Notes: generated by a model not told the origin, from the letters alone. A stretch of DNA of 37,485 nt from Aliihoeflea aestuarii (GCF_024105665.1 NZ_JAAAMK010000018.1:1-37485), one strand, 5' to 3'; counted from the first letter of the stretch, positions 1 to 9,663 are shown. A program made the numbers and translations.

Positions 1-94
1 GGAAGGGACCCGGCCAAGCCTCGGTCTCGCCAGCAGGCGGATCAGGATTCCGACGGTATCCTTCCCGCATTCACTCTACACCACCCCGAACACA

Positions 95-212
95 CAGGAT
101 TCCTGTGACCAGCACAGGAATGACGGCGGGAAGGGTGGTGGAAGCCATCGGTGTCCCGATTTGCAAATGCCCTCGGTCCCGTCACCCCTGTGCTCGTCAC
201 AGGGGTCCAGGC
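95..212. repeat. Composite palindromic repeat element 1
   Basis: Two copies of the same palindromic unit face each other. The forward unit is at about 97-127 (core CCTGTGACCAGCACAGG, then AATGACGG) and the reverse unit at about 179-212 (CCGTCACC, then CCTGTGCTCGTCACAGG). About 50 bases of unrelated sequence separate them. Similar paired units occur at 9422-9663, 9823-9950 and 19938-20089. This copy lies downstream of the 3' end of acs. Bases 1-94 contain nothing I can recognise. Confidence 0.75.
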
Positions 213-238
213 CGCAATAAGTACCGTACGCACGACGG

Positions 239-254
239 GGCCGAAAATTCGGCC
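239..254 (-). terminator. Short palindrome after acs, possible weak terminator
   Basis: GGCCGAAAATTCGGCC is a perfect palindrome 17 bases beyond the acs stop codon (acs runs leftward). It could form a short hairpin in the acs mRNA. No U-tract follows on the minus strand, so intrinsic termination is doubtful. The repeat element at 95-212 may supply further structure. Confidence 0.25.
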
Positions 255-270
255 TCGTGTTTGAACACAC

Positions 271-2226
271 CTACTTCTTCTTGTTCTGCCGGTTCTCCAC
301 CAGATCGTCTACCACAGCCGGGTCGGCGAGCGTGGAGGTGTCGCCCAGCGCGCCGTAATCGTCCTCGGCGATCTTGCGCAGGATGCGGCGCATGATCTTG
401 CCGGAGCGGGTCTTGGGCAGGCCCGGCGCGAACTGGATCTTGTCGGGCGAGGCGATCGCGCCGATCTCCTTTCTGACATGAGCGACGAGTTCCTTCTTGA
501 GCTCGTCGGTCGGCTCGACGCCGTTCATCAGCGTTACATAGCTGTAGATGCCCTGGCCCTTCACATCGTGCGGATAGCCGACGACGGCCGCTTCCGAGAC
601 CTTGTCGTGGGCGACGAGGGCGGATTCGACTTCGGCCGTGCCCATGCGGTGGCCCGACACGTTGAGGACGTCGTCGACGCGGCCGGTGATCCAGTAATAG
701 CCGTCCTCGTCGCGCCGGCAGCCGTCGCCGGTGAAGTATTTGCCCTTGTAGGTCCAGAAATAGGTCTGGATGAAGCGCTCGTGGTCGCCATAGACCGTGC
801 GCATCTGGCCGGGCCATGAATCGATGATGCACAGATTGCCGTCTGCCGCGCCCTCGATCACCGCGCCCTCATTGTCGACGAGCTGCGGCTGGATGCCGAA
901 GAAGGGACGCGTCGCCGAGCCGGCTTTCAGGTCGGTCGCGCCGGGCAGCGGCGTGATCAGGATGCCGCCGGTTTCGGTCTGCCACCAGGTGTCGACGATC
1001 GGGCAGCGCTCGTCGCCGACGACGCGGTAATACCATTCCCAAGCTTCCGGATTGATCGGTTCGCCGACGGAGCCGAGAAGGCGCAGCGACTTGCGCGAGG
1101 ATTTCGTCACATTCTCGTCGCCCGCGCCCATCAATGCGCGGATGGCGGTCGGCGCGGTGTAGAAGATGTTGACCTGATGCTTGTCGATGACCTGCCAGAA
1201 GCGGCCGGCGTCGGGATAGTTCGGCACGCCTTCGAACATCAGCGTCGTCGCGCCGTTGGCGAGCGGTCCGTAGACGATGTAGGAATGGCCCGTCACCCAG
1301 CCGACATCGGCCGTGCACCAGTAGATGTCCCCGTCGTGATAGTCGAAGACGTATTCATGCGTCATCGAGGCGTAGACGAGGTAGCCGCCGGTGGTGTGCA
1401 GGACGCCCTTCGGCTTGCCGGTGGAGCCGGACGTATAGAGGATGAAGAGCGGGTCTTCCGCGCCCATCGGCTCTGCCGGGCAGTCGGCGGAGACCTTGGC
1501 AATCTCGTCCTCGTACCAGATGTCGCGGCCGTTCGCCCAGCCGACAGTGCCACCGGTGCGCTTCACGACGAGCACCTTCTTCACCATCACATGCTGGCGC
1601 GCGGCGATGTCGACGGCCTTGTCGGTGTTCTCCTTCAACGGGATTTTCTTCCCGCCGCGCAGGCCCTCGTCGGCGGTGATGACGAAGGTGGATTCGCAAT
1701 CGACGATGCGTCCGGCGAGCGCGTCGGGCGAGAAACCGCCGAAGACGACCGAATGGACCGCGCCGATCCGCGCGCAGGCGAGCATCGCATAGGACGCCTC
1801 GGGGATCATCGGCATGTAGATGGTGACGCGGTCACCTTTTTGGACGCCGTGGTCCTTCAGGACATTGGCGAGGCGGCAGACCTTTTCGTGAAGTTCGCGA
1901 TAGGTGATCTTTTTGTCTTCGGCCGGGTCGTCGCCTTCCCAGATGATGGCCGTCTGGTCGCCGCGCTTTTCGAGGTGCCGGTCGATGCAATTGTGGGCGA
2001 TGTTGGTCTTGCCGTCCTCGAACCATTTGATGGAGACATCGCCGTCGAAGGACGTGTTCTTGACCTTGGTGAAGGGCGTCGACCAGTCGATCCGCTTGCC
2101 GTGCTCGGCCCAGAAGCCTTCGGGGTCGGAGACGCTCTTGTCATACCATTTCAGATAGGTGTCGTTGTCGATGAGCGCGCGCTCTTTCCATTCCGGCTTC
2201 ACACGATGGGCTTTCACCTCGGACAT
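271..2226 (-). CDS. acs: Acetyl-CoA synthetase (AMP-forming)
   Basis: Activates acetate to acetyl-CoA through acetyl-AMP in the cytoplasm. The product is 651 aa, the usual length of bacterial Acs. The N-terminal Acs-specific region is followed by the ANL adenylation domain with the P-loop [11 protein letters not shown] near residues 264-273. The C-terminal swivelling domain carries the catalytic lysine in [11 protein letters not shown] near residues 605-612, the lysine that protein acetyltransferases modify in well-studied homologs. The ATG start has a clear GGAGG six bases upstream. The gene is monocistronic. The 252-base gap to the divergent usg gene must hold its promoter, but I see no convincing -35/-10 pair there. 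Identification is very secure. Confidence 0.97.
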   Translation of the reverse strand: MSEVKAHRVKPEWKERALIDNDTYLKWYDKSVSDPEGFWAEHGKRIDWSTPFTKVKNTSFDGDVSIKWFEDGKTNIAHNCIDRHLEKRGDQTAIIWEGDDPAEDKKITYRELHEKVCRLANVLKDHGVQKGDRVTIYMPMIPEASYAMLACARIGAVHSVVFGGFSPDALAGRIVDCESTFVITADEGLRGGKKIPLKENTDKAVDIAARQHVMVKKVLVVKRTGGTVGWANGRDIWYEDEIAKVSADCPAEPMGAEDPLFILYTSGSTGKPKGVLHTTGGYLVYASMTHEYVFDYHDGDIYWCTADVGWVTGHSYIVYGPLANGATTLMFEGVPNYPDAGRFWQVIDKHQVNIFYTAPTAIRALMGAGDENVTKSSRKSLRLLGSVGEPINPEAWEWYYRVVGDERCPIVDTWWQTETGGILITPLPGATDLKAGSATRPFFGIQPQLVDNEGAVIEGAADGNLCIIDSWPGQMRTVYGDHERFIQTYFWTYKGKYFTGDGCRRDEDGYYWITGRVDDVLNVSGHRMGTAEVESALVAHDKVSEAAVVGYPHDVKGQGIYSYVTLMNGVEPTDELKKELVAHVRKEIGAIASPDKIQFAPGLPKTRSGKIMRRILRKIAEDDYGALGDTSTLADPAVVDDLVENRQNKKK

Positions 2227-2478
2227 TCATTCCTCCCGTTGGGCTTTCATGCGGGCGCGGCCGCTTCTGGTGGCGGCATTATTAGCATTTGAAGTGTGGG
2301 GGCAACATTAGACGATGGGTGCGAGAGACGACCCGGTGAATCTTGTGATGTGGGAACGCCTATACCGCTGATCGTGCGTGGTAAAATCGGCGTGTGCGCG
2401 TCAAAATCAATAGACGGTTAACCACGACGCACGCACAATCGACGTCGCTTCATCAGTCATGTGCGGGGTTCGAAGACC

Positions 2479-2751
2479 ATGCAGCGGACAAGTGAAATGG
2501 AGCTGATGCTCCAGGGCTATGGACTGACCACGGCGCAGATCCTCTATCGGATGCCGGACCATCCGGGCCTGCTCCAGACATTCATCTGGCAACATTACGA
2601 CCTGGCGCCGAAATTTCCGGCGCTCTACAGGTTTCTCGATTTCTGGCGCGAGAGCCTCGACGGGCCGCTCCATTCGGTCAGCTACAGCCACAAGAGGCTG
2701 ATTTCGCCGAACGAATGGAGGAATGTCAGTGGGGAACTCGTCCTGCACTGA
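2479..2751 (+). CDS. usg: Usg family protein
   Basis: A small soluble protein (about 90 aa) of the Usg family, widespread in Rhizobiales and Rhodobacterales. The core GYGLTTAQILYRMPDHP and the later segment LQTFIWQHYDLAPKFP are characteristic. Database entries often call Usg a probable subunit of phosphoribosylanthranilate isomerase because of old gene-neighbour evidence. No trp gene is present here, so that label should not be trusted. The ATG at 2479 is preferred; an in-frame GTG at 2461 would add six residues and has no better ribosome binding site. It is convergent with the DASS transporter gene. Family assignment is confident; function is unknown. Confidence 0.85.
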   Translation: MQRTSEMELMLQGYGLTTAQILYRMPDHPGLLQTFIWQHYDLAPKFPALYRFLDFWRESLDGPLHSVSYSHKRLISPNEWRNVSGELVLH

Positions 2752-2762
2752 GCCGTCGAGGC

Positions 2763-2861
2763 TCAGCGCATGATGTGCGTCAGGATCGCGAAGGCGAGCA
2801 TGCTGAAGGCAACGGCGCCGAGCGGGATCATCGCCTCGAAGGCGGCCTTGCCGAACAGCAA
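2763..2861 (-). CDS. Possible 32-aa single-span membrane peptide
   Basis: A minus-strand reading frame encodes about 32 residues with one hydrophobic span (AMIPLGAVAFSMLAFAIL) and a basic end (THIMR). The only in-frame candidates are TTG at 2861 or CTG just inside it, and there is no Shine-Dalgarno sequence. It starts inside the U-tract of the DASS terminator, so it would need read-through from that gene. The amino-acid pattern (positive N-end, a clean TM, no charged residue in the span) is what keeps it from being dismissed. It may be chance. Confidence 0.2.
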   Translation of the reverse strand: MLFGKAAFEAMIPLGAVAFSMLAFAILTHIMR

Positions 2862-2889
2862 AAAGAAAGGGCCGCCCGAGGCGGCCCTT
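2859..2889 (-). terminator. Rho-independent terminator of the DASS transporter gene
   Basis: Perfect 10-bp stem (2867-2876 with 2880-2889, AAGGGCCGCC against its complement) with a 3-base loop. On the minus strand it is followed by TTTCTTTTT. It lies 5 bases past the stop of the leftward transporter gene, between it and the convergent usg gene. Confidence 0.85.
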
Positions 2890-2893
2890 CAAT

Positions 2894-4387
2894 TTATCCG
2901 GCGGCGCGCTGCGCCCAGTCGGGGATTTCGCCGATGGTGACGCCGAAGAAGGTGATCAGCAGCCAGTAGCCGAGCGTCGTCAAAAGGACGAGGGCGGCCA
3001 GATTGTGCCAGATGCCTTGCCGGACCATCTGCGGGATCGTGACATGGCCCGAGCCGAAGACGAGCGCGTTGGGCGGGGTGGCCACCGGCAGCATGAACGC
3101 CATCGACGCTGCGATCGCCGCCGGCACAGTCAGCGTCAGCGGGTTTTCGCCGAGCGAGACCGCGAGCGCCGCCATCAGCGGCAGGAAGGTCGCGGCCGTC
3201 GCCGTGTTCGAGGTGAACTCGGTCAAAAGCAAGATGACGGTCGCGACGAGAGCGATCACCGCGATCAGCGGAAGCGCGCTCGCCATGTTGCCCATCTGGT
3301 CGCCGATCCACTGGTCGAGGCCGGTCGAGACCACTGCCGCTGCGAGGCTGAGGCCGCCGCCGAACAGAAGCAACACACCCCAAGGCAGGCGAAGCGCATT
3401 GCGCCATTCGATCAGCGCACCGCCCTTGCCGTCCCCGGCCGGCAGCACGAACAGGGCAAGCGCGGCCATGATCGCGATAGAGGTGTCGTTGAGGCCGGGA
3501 ATGTAGTCGTCGAGGATCGTGCGGAAGATCCATGCGAGCGCAGTGATCACGAAGACGATCGCGACGCGCTTTTCGGGCACCGACCATGCGCCGAGCTTGG
3601 CCAGTTCGTCGCGGAAAAGGTCGCTTGCGCCTTCCACCTCGCCGCGTTCGAGGCGCAGGGTCAGTCGGGTCAGGAACAGCCAGCTTATGCCGAGCATGAC
3701 GACCGCGATCGGCAGTCCGATGATCATCCAGCGCGCAAAGCCGATATCGTAGCCGTAGGTCTGATTGAGCGCGCCCGCCAGAAGCGCGTTGGGCGGTGTG
3801 CCGATCAGTGTGGCGACACCGCCGATGGAGGCCGCGTAGGCGACGCCCAGAAGCAGCGACAGCGGGAAGTTCGACTTCTTGTCCTCGCCGATCAGGCCGA
3901 CGACCGACAGCGCGACAGGTAGCATCATGACGACGGTCGCCGTGTTCGATACCCACATGGAGCAGAACGCCGTCGCGATCATGAAGCCGCCGACGATACG
4001 GCTTTGCTGCGTGCCCGTGCGCGAGACGATGTTGAGCGCGATACGCCTGTGAAGGTTCCAGCGCTCCATGGCGAGGGCCAGGATGAAGCCGCCCATGAAC
4101 AGGAAGATGATCGGGTCGCCATAGGGCGAGGTGGCGGCCGAGGCCGATGTTGCGCCCGTCATCGGGAAAAGAGCGATCGGCACGAGTGCGGTCGCGGGAA
4201 CCGGGATCGCTTCGGTGATCCACCAGATGATCATGAGGCTTGCGACGGCGACGACGCGCCAGCCCTCGATCGACAAGCCTTCCGGGGCGGGAAGGAGCAT
4301 GAGGATCGCAAAGACCATAAGGCCCGCGAAGATCGGAACGGGGCGCAACTGCATGCGCTCGTCGTCCTTGCTGCTTGTTTCGCTCAC
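2894..4387 (-). CDS. SLC13/DASS family anion:sodium symporter
   Basis: Inner-membrane carrier of the divalent anion:Na+ symporter family (CitT/SdcS/NaDC group), which usually moves di- or tricarboxylates, sometimes sulfate. It has 497 aa and about a dozen hydrophobic segments. Both SNT signature motifs are visible: SNTATV in the N-terminal half and TEFTSNTATAATFLP in the C-terminal half; these bind substrate and sodium in solved homologs. A charged cytoplasmic N-tail (MSETSSKDDER) precedes the first span. The start is GTG with AGGA eight bases upstream. It lies 77 bases downstream of yggS on the same strand and ends at a strong terminator. The substrate cannot be read from the sequence; a C4-dicarboxylate is the likeliest. 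Confidence 0.88.
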   Translation of the reverse strand: MSETSSKDDERMQLRPVPIFAGLMVFAILMLLPAPEGLSIEGWRVVAVASLMIIWWITEAIPVPATALVPIALFPMTGATSASAATSPYGDPIIFLFMGGFILALAMERWNLHRRIALNIVSRTGTQQSRIVGGFMIATAFCSMWVSNTATVVMMLPVALSVVGLIGEDKKSNFPLSLLLGVAYAASIGGVATLIGTPPNALLAGALNQTYGYDIGFARWMIIGLPIAVVMLGISWLFLTRLTLRLERGEVEGASDLFRDELAKLGAWSVPEKRVAIVFVITALAWIFRTILDDYIPGLNDTSIAIMAALALFVLPAGDGKGGALIEWRNALRLPWGVLLLFGGGLSLAAAVVSTGLDQWIGDQMGNMASALPLIAVIALVATVILLLTEFTSNTATAATFLPLMAALAVSLGENPLTLTVPAAIAASMAFMLPVATPPNALVFGSGHVTIPQMVRQGIWHNLAALVLLTTLGYWLLITFFGVTIGEIPDWAQRAAG

Positions 4388-4464
4388 CAGTCGATCCTTT
4401 CCTGATCCGAAGTGTCGGCCCGCTTATTCCGCAACCGGAAAGGAATCAAGCAGTTTACCAAAGT

Positions 4465-5148
4465 TCATCGCGTGCCGAAAATCGCCGAGCCGACACGCAC
4501 GGACGTGGCTCCGAATGCGATCGCGGTCTCGTAGTCGCCCGACATGCCCATGGAAAGCTTTTCGACGCCCGCTTCGCGCGCCAGCTTTTCCAGAAGCGCG
4601 AAATGCGGGCCGGGATTTTCGTCGAAAGGCGGGATCGCCATCAGGCCCTCGATGGCTAGGCCGTGAACATCGCGGCAGCGGGCGACGAAGGCGACGGTTT
4701 CGCGCGGGTCGATGCCGGCCTTCTGGTCTTCGAGGCCGGTGTTGACCTGGACATAGAGGCGCGGGCGCTTGTCCTGCCGTTCCATTTCCTTGGCCAGTTC
4801 GGCGGCGATCTTCTCGCGGTCCACGGTTTCGATCACGTCGAAGAGGGCGACGGCTTCTTTCGCCTTGTTGGATTGCAGCGGGCCGATCAGATGGAGCTCG
4901 ATGCCGGCAAACTCTTGGCGAAGGCCGGGCCATTTGCCCTGCGCTTCCTGCACACGGTTTTCGCCGAAGACGCGCTGCCCGGCATCGAGAACCGGGCGGA
5001 TCGCATCGGCGTCGAAGGTCTTGGAGACGGCGACGAGGGTGACGGAGCCGGCGGGACGGTTTGCCTCGTCTTCGGCGGCTTCTATTGCGGCCCTTACCTC
5101 GGCAAGGCGGCTGACGGCGTCCGGCATAAGTTCTCCGACATTCATCAT
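4465..5148 (-). CDS. yggS: YggS/PLPBP family pyridoxal phosphate homeostasis protein
   Basis: Single-domain TIM-barrel PLP-binding protein that buffers pyridoxal phosphate and affects amino-acid and keto-acid balance; no enzyme activity is established for the family. It has 227 aa. The PLP lysine is in LVAVSKTF (about Lys43). The C-terminal signature SMGMSGDYETAIAFGATSVRVG binds the cofactor phosphate. Two adjacent ATGs (5148 and 5145) could each serve as start. It diverges from leuS across a 75-base gap that must contain both promoters. In many bacteria yggS sits by proC or a YggT gene; here it neighbours leuS. Confidence 0.93.
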   Translation of the reverse strand: MMNVGELMPDAVSRLAEVRAAIEAAEDEANRPAGSVTLVAVSKTFDADAIRPVLDAGQRVFGENRVQEAQGKWPGLRQEFAGIELHLIGPLQSNKAKEAVALFDVIETVDREKIAAELAKEMERQDKRPRLYVQVNTGLEDQKAGIDPRETVAFVARCRDVHGLAIEGLMAIPPFDENPGPHFALLEKLAREAGVEKLSMGMSGDYETAIAFGATSVRVGSAIFGTR

Positions 5149-5223
5149 TTAGTTGAATTTACGCTCGATCCGTGGTGAAGACCGGTCGAATTTTCGAGCA
5201 CCTTATCCGGCGAAAAGCAGGCC

Positions 5224-7851
5224 ATGGCAACCGAACGATACAATCCGCGTGCATCCGAACCGAAATGGCAAAAGGCGTGGAACGATTCCGGCCTCTTCGC
5301 CACGAAGAACGACGATGCGCGCGAAAAATACTACGTGCTGGAGATGTTCCCCTATCCGTCCGGGCGCATCCATATGGGCCATGTGCGCAACTACACGATG
5401 GGCGATGTGGTCGCGCGCTACAAGCGCGCCGTCGGCTACAACGTGCTTCATCCGATGGGTTGGGACGCCTTCGGCCTGCCGGCCGAGAACGCCGCGCGCG
5501 ACAACAAGGTCAATCCGCGCGACTGGACCTATGCCAATATCGAGACGATGAAGGGCCAGTTGAAGACGATGGGCCTGTCGCTCGACTGGGACCGCGAATT
5601 CGCGACCTGCGATCCGAGCTACTACAAGCACCAGCAAAAGATGTTCACGGACATGCTGAAAGCCGGTCTGGTCGAGCGTCGCGCGGCCAAGGTCAATTGG
5701 GACCCGGTCGACATGACGGTGCTTGCCAACGAGCAGGTGATCGACGGGCGTGGCTGGCGCTCCGGCGCGCTTGTCGAACAGCGCGATCTGACGCAATGGT
5801 TCTTCAAGATCACGTCGATGGCGCAGGACCTGCTCGACGGTCTCGACACGCTCGACCGCTGGCCCGACAAGGTCAAGCTGATGCAGTCGAACTGGATCGG
5901 CCGTTCGGAAGGTCTGCAATTGCGCTGGAAACTCGATCCGGCGACCGCGCCCGACGGGACAAGCGAGTTGGAGGTCTACACGACCCGGCCCGACACGATC
6001 TTCGGTGCGTCGTTCATGGCGATCGCGGCGGATCATCCGCTGGCGAAAAAGGCAGCGGAAAAGAACCCGGAGCTTGCCGCTTTCAACGATGAGATACGCC
6101 GTCGCGGGACGTCCGCCGCCGAGCTGGAAACGGCCGAGAAAAAGGGCTTCGACACCGGTATCCGCGTCGTTCATCCGTTCGACGAAAGCTGGACGCTGCC
6201 GGTTTATGTCGCGAATTTCGTGCTGATGGACTACGGCACGGGCGCGATTTTCGGTTGCCCGTCCGGCGACCAGCGCGATCTCGACTTCGCCAACAAATAC
6301 GGCCTGCCGGTCGTGCCGGTTGTGATGCCGAAGGACGCCGATGCCGCGACCTTCCAGATCATCGATGAAGCCTATACCGATGACGGCGTGATGATCCATT
6401 CGCGCTTCCTTGATGGGATGGCGCCGAAGGATGCGTTCGAAGAGGTCGCCTCGCGGCTCGAAAAGACCGACCTTCGCGGTCGCCCCCAGGCCGCGCGCAA
6501 GGTGCAGTTCCGCCTGCGCGACTGGCTGATTTCGCGCCAGCGCTACTGGGGCTGCCCGATCCCGGTCATCCACTGCGATTCGTGCGGCTCGGTGCCGGTG
6601 CCGGCCGAGCAATTGCCGGTCGAACTGCCGAACGACGTGACATTCGACAGGCCGGGCAATCCGCTCGACCATCATCCGACATGGAAGCATGTGAAATGTC
6701 CGTCCTGCGGTGGCGATGCGCGCCGCGATACGGACACGATGGACACCTTCGCCGATTCCTCCTGGTATTTCGCGCGCTTCACCGATCCGTGGAACGAGAC
6801 CCAGCCGACGACGCTCGACTATGTGGACGGAGCGAAGGGCTGGCTGGCGGTTGACCAGTATATCGGCGGCATCGAGCATGCGATCCTGCATCTGCTCTAT
6901 TCGCGCTTCTTCACCCGCGCCATGAAGGCGACCGGGCATGTAAACGTGGTCGAGGAACCGTTCCAGGGGCTTTTCACGCAAGGGATGGTCGTCCACGAGA
7001 CCTACAGGGGCGTGCAGGGCTGGGTGACGCCCGCCGAAATCAGGATCGAGGAAGCGGACGGCAAGCGCCGCGCAACGCTGATCGATACCGGCGAGGAAGT
7101 CGCCATCGGCTCGATCGAGAAGATGTCGAAGTCGAAGAAGAACGTCGTCGATCCCGACGACATCATCGCATCCTATGGCGCAGACACGGCACGCTTCTTC
7201 ATGCTGTCCGATTCGCCGCCCGACCGGGACGTGATCTGGACAGAAGCGGGTGTCGAAGGCGCGCATCGGTTCGTGCAGCGCGTGTGGCGTTTGATTTCCG
7301 AAGCTGCCGAGGCTCTTTCCGGCGTTGCGCCTGCCGCAGCCCGCGAGGGCGAAGGTGCGGCGATCTCGAAGCTGGCCCACAAGACCGTCAAGGCCGTCGG
7401 CGAAGACATCGAGCGGCTTGCCTTCAACAAGGCGGTTGCCCGGCTGTACGAACTCGTCAACGCGCTCGCCCCGCGCCTGCAGGCAATTTCCGCCGCCGAT
7501 GCCGCGGAAAAGGCGGCGCTACGCGAGGCGGTCGAGATGCTGGTGGCGATGATCGCGCCGATGATGCCGCATCTGGCCGAAGAGTGCTGGGCGCAGATCG
7601 GCGGGCGCGGGCTGGTGGCCGAACGCTCCTGGCCTGCCTTCGATGCGGCGCTGACCGTCGATGACGAGATCGTCCTGCCGGTGCAGGTCAACGGCAAGAA
7701 GCGCGGCGATTTGACAATCGCGCGCGACGCTGACCAATCTGCCGTCGAGGCTGCGGCGCTCGCTCTCGACTTCGTTCAGAAGGCGCTCGAGGGCAAGACC
7801 CCGCGCAAGATTGTCGTGGTGCCGCAGAGGATCGTGAATGTCGTTGCCTGA
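5224..7851 (+). CDS. leuS: Leucine--tRNA ligase
   Basis: Class I aminoacyl-tRNA synthetase charging tRNA-Leu. It has 875 aa, the usual bacterial length. The HIGH motif appears as HMGH at residues 50-53, and KMSKS at about 633-637. The CP1 editing domain lies between them, and a Cys-rich insert (CDSCGSV, then CPSCGG) indicates a zinc-binding ZN1 module. The anticodon-binding domain and the C-terminal tRNA-contact domain ([11 protein letters not shown]) are intact. The ATG start has AGCAGG just upstream. Its last 14 bases overlap lptE, so the two are co-transcribed and probably translationally coupled. Confidence 0.98.
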   Translation: MATERYNPRASEPKWQKAWNDSGLFATKNDDAREKYYVLEMFPYPSGRIHMGHVRNYTMGDVVARYKRAVGYNVLHPMGWDAFGLPAENAARDNKVNPRDWTYANIETMKGQLKTMGLSLDWDREFATCDPSYYKHQQKMFTDMLKAGLVERRAAKVNWDPVDMTVLANEQVIDGRGWRSGALVEQRDLTQWFFKITSMAQDLLDGLDTLDRWPDKVKLMQSNWIGRSEGLQLRWKLDPATAPDGTSELEVYTTRPDTIFGASFMAIAADHPLAKKAAEKNPELAAFNDEIRRRGTSAAELETAEKKGFDTGIRVVHPFDESWTLPVYVANFVLMDYGTGAIFGCPSGDQRDLDFANKYGLPVVPVVMPKDADAATFQIIDEAYTDDGVMIHSRFLDGMAPKDAFEEVASRLEKTDLRGRPQAARKVQFRLRDWLISRQRYWGCPIPVIHCDSCGSVPVPAEQLPVELPNDVTFDRPGNPLDHHPTWKHVKCPSCGGDARRDTDTMDTFADSSWYFARFTDPWNETQPTTLDYVDGAKGWLAVDQYIGGIEHAILHLLYSRFFTRAMKATGHVNVVEEPFQGLFTQGMVVHETYRGVQGWVTPAEIRIEEADGKRRATLIDTGEEVAIGSIEKMSKSKKNVVDPDDIIASYGADTARFFMLSDSPPDRDVIWTEAGVEGAHRFVQRVWRLISEAAEALSGVAPAAAREGEGAAISKLAHKTVKAVGEDIERLAFNKAVARLYELVNALAPRLQAISAADAAEKAALREAVEMLVAMIAPMMPHLAEECWAQIGGRGLVAERSWPAFDAALTVDDEIVLPVQVNGKKRGDLTIARDADQSAVEAAALALDFVQKALEGKTPRKIVVVPQRIVNVVA

Positions 7852-8386
7852 TTTCGTCCGCTCGCGGCTTGCCGCCGGTCTTGCGCTTGGCGCGCTCGTC
7901 ATGCTCGCCGGCTGCACCGTGCAGCCGCTCCATGGTTCGGGAGGGCCGGGCTCGCCCGGCAGCGCGGTCAGCGCCGAACTGGCCTCCGTCGCCGTGGCGC
8001 CGGTGAGCGACCGCGTCAGCCAGGAGGTTCGCAATCATCTGATCTTCCTGCTTTCGGGTGGCGCGGGCGAGCCGGCGAGCGCGCGCTATACGGCACGGCT
8101 TTCCGTTTCCGTGGCGGATGCGTCCGCCGCCTCGATCCAGGTCGGCCGGGACGACGAGCCGACCGCGTCGCTGGTGACGGTGAACGTGGCCTATGCGCTG
8201 ACGGATGCGACCGGCAACACGGTCGGCCAGGGGTCGCGCTCGGCGCAGGCGCCCTATGACGTCTCGCCCCAGCAATTCGCGGCATTGCGCGCCGGGCGCG
8301 ACGCACAGAACCGTGCGGCGCGCGAGGCGGCCGAACTCGTCCGGCTGGCAATCGCGCAGGATCTTTCACGCATTGCTACACGATAG
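7838..8386 (+). CDS. lptE: LPS assembly lipoprotein LptE
   Basis: Outer-membrane lipoprotein partner of LptD in inserting lipopolysaccharide. It has 182 aa. The signal peptide ends in the lipobox LAGC ([13 protein letters not shown]), and the QPL segment after the cysteine is typical of alphaproteobacterial LptE. The rest is a soluble alpha/beta domain ([19 protein letters not shown]). It overlaps leuS by 14 bases; leuS-lptE pairing is a conserved arrangement. In many Rhizobiales holA (DNA polymerase III delta) follows directly; here it does not, and the next gene is an unrelated acyltransferase after 102 bases. Confidence 0.88.
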   Translation: MSLPDFVRSRLAAGLALGALVMLAGCTVQPLHGSGGPGSPGSAVSAELASVAVAPVSDRVSQEVRNHLIFLLSGGAGEPASARYTARLSVSVADASAASIQVGRDDEPTASLVTVNVAYALTDATGNTVGQGSRSAQAPYDVSPQQFAALRAGRDAQNRAAREAAELVRLAIAQDLSRIATR

Positions 8387-8432
8387 CTGAGCGACAGGAA
8401 CTTTTTGTTACCGAAGCCATTCTTGTCAGAAT

Positions 8433-8476
8433 GTCATGCGCACGTCATGCCAATCGGCGAAATGACGGTGCATGAC
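8433..8476 (+). promoter_or_regulatory. Dyad of GTCAT half-sites, Pho-box-like
   Basis: Left arm GTCATGCGCACGTCAT (8433-8448) and right arm ATGACGGTGCATGAC (8462-8476) form a near-perfect inverted repeat around a 13-base loop. The left arm itself is two GTCAT half-sites with an 11-base period, the geometry of a PhoB box, though the flanking bases match poorly. The right arm touches the GGAG ribosome binding site of the acyltransferase. It could be an operator or an mRNA hairpin that limits translation. Sequence pattern is seen; function is inferred. Confidence 0.4.
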
Positions 8477-8488
8477 GGAGTGGACAGA

Positions 8489-9388
8489 ATGAATCTTCGG
8501 CAAGCGCCGTACAGCCTTACCTCGCTCGTCAGCAATTTCCTGGCTTCGGGACAACCGCGGGATCACATCGTCGATCAACTGATCGCCGAGCGGGCGACTG
8601 CAATGTCGCGACATCCTGCATGGCCGGTGCTGCGGCCATTGATCTATCGGTATTTCGACTATGATCTGGCCGTCGCGATGGCCGATGAGATCGCTCCCTT
8701 GTCGGGATTGGAAGCATTCGATTTTCTGAGCCGTCTTCTGGCCCTCGATGTCTCCGTGACGGGGCGGCAGAACATTCCCAGGACCGGCGGGTTCGTGCTT
8801 GCGCCCAGCCACCCGACCGGCATCGCCGACGGCATCGCGGTCTACGAGCTGATGAAGTCGGTTCGAACCGACCTTTCCATCTTCGCCAACCGGGACGCGC
8901 TGCGCGTTGCGGTGGGGTTCCGGGACATGATCATTCCCGTCGAATGGCGGCAGGGCGAAAAGACGCGGTCGAAAAGTCGCGATACGCTCGAAATGACGGC
9001 ACGGGCGTTTTCCGGCGAACGTGCCGTGGTGCTCTTTCCCTCGGGTCGGATCGCCTACTGGAACGGCGGCAAGCTGACGGAGCGTCCCTGGCAGCCGAGT
9101 TTTGTGGCGCTCGCACGCCGCTACAACGTGCCGGTCGTGCCGGTGCGAATCACGGCGCGCAATTCGGGCCTGTTCTACTTCCTGTCGAAATATTCGACCG
9201 AGATGCGCGACATGACGATCTTCCACGAGCTCTTGAACAAGAAGTGCAAGCCGTTCTCGATCACGGTCGGCAAACCGGTCGCGCCGGATTTGCTGGCGGG
9301 CGATGCGGCACAGGTCGCCGCGCTGTTGCAGGCTCATACGGTCGAGGGACTCGCGGCGGACCCCGACGCGGAATTCGTCAGGGACTAG
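8489..9388 (+). CDS. PlsC-like lysophospholipid acyltransferase family protein
   Basis: Member of the LPLAT superfamily, closest in style to the hemolysin-like/OlsF-type branch, which transfers acyl chains to glycerolipid or aminolipid acceptors at the inner membrane. It has 299 aa from the ATG at 8489, which has GGAG eight bases upstream; an in-frame TTG at 8405 would add 28 unlikely residues. The catalytic motif reads SHPTGIADG, an H-X5-D spacing instead of the usual H-X4-D. The second motif is LFPSGRIAYW (normally FPEGTRS), and VPVVPVRI follows. There is no obvious transmembrane segment. The exact substrate is unknown. A diverged copy of its last 20 codons lies at 9731-9790. Confidence 0.75.
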   Translation: MNLRQAPYSLTSLVSNFLASGQPRDHIVDQLIAERATAMSRHPAWPVLRPLIYRYFDYDLAVAMADEIAPLSGLEAFDFLSRLLALDVSVTGRQNIPRTGGFVLAPSHPTGIADGIAVYELMKSVRTDLSIFANRDALRVAVGFRDMIIPVEWRQGEKTRSKSRDTLEMTARAFSGERAVVLFPSGRIAYWNGGKLTERPWQPSFVALARRYNVPVVPVRITARNSGLFYFLSKYSTEMRDMTIFHELLNKKCKPFSITVGKPVAPDLLAGDAAQVAALLQAHTVEGLAADPDAEFVRD

Positions 9389-9421
9389 CCTGATTCAGCG
9401 CCGTCTCACAGGGTGACATGG

Positions 9422-9663
9422 CGAGGCATGGACCCCTGTGACGAGCACAGGGGTGACGGTGCAGAGGTTTGCGCGAACCTCCGACGTCGGTGATTGACAC
9501 GAATCTGGATGCTGTCATGCCTGAGCCCGCCTTGCCCCCGTGACAAGCTGGGTCAGCGAGCACAGGGACGACGGCGGGAAGGACGTGGAACCCGTCAGCG
9601 TTGGCACTTGGCAAAACCATTCATCCCGTCATGCCTGTGCTCGTCACAGGCATCCATGCCTCG
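9422..9663. repeat. Composite palindromic repeat element 2
   Basis: The forward unit at 9422-9459 (CGAGGCATGGA outer end, then CCCTGTGACGAGCACAGGG) faces the reverse unit at about 9627-9663 (CCTGTGCTCGTCACAGG, ending TCCATGCCTCG). A degraded unit with an enlarged loop sits between them at about 9514-9583. The element fills the gap between the convergent acyltransferase and transaldolase genes. The outer ends form terminal inverted repeats, like a MITE. Confidence 0.75.

Noticed and set aside
1177-2292. 371-codon open frame antisense to acs
   Set aside because: Fully explained by acs; no start signal or domain.
2371-2439. Imperfect inverted repeat ATCGTGCGTGGT ... ACCACGACGCACG in the acs-usg gap
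   Set aside because: The arms need a gap and the loop is nearly 40 bases; not clearly above chance in GC-rich DNA.
5203-7380. 725-codon open frame antisense to leuS
   Set aside because: It mirrors leuS, a certain gene, and has Arg/His-rich composition typical of antisense frames in GC-rich DNA; no domain is recognisable.
8405-8488. TTG-initiated 28-residue extension of the acyltransferase
   Set aside because: The frame runs through the inverted repeat, has no ribosome binding site, and the ATG at 8489 has GGAG at ideal spacing.
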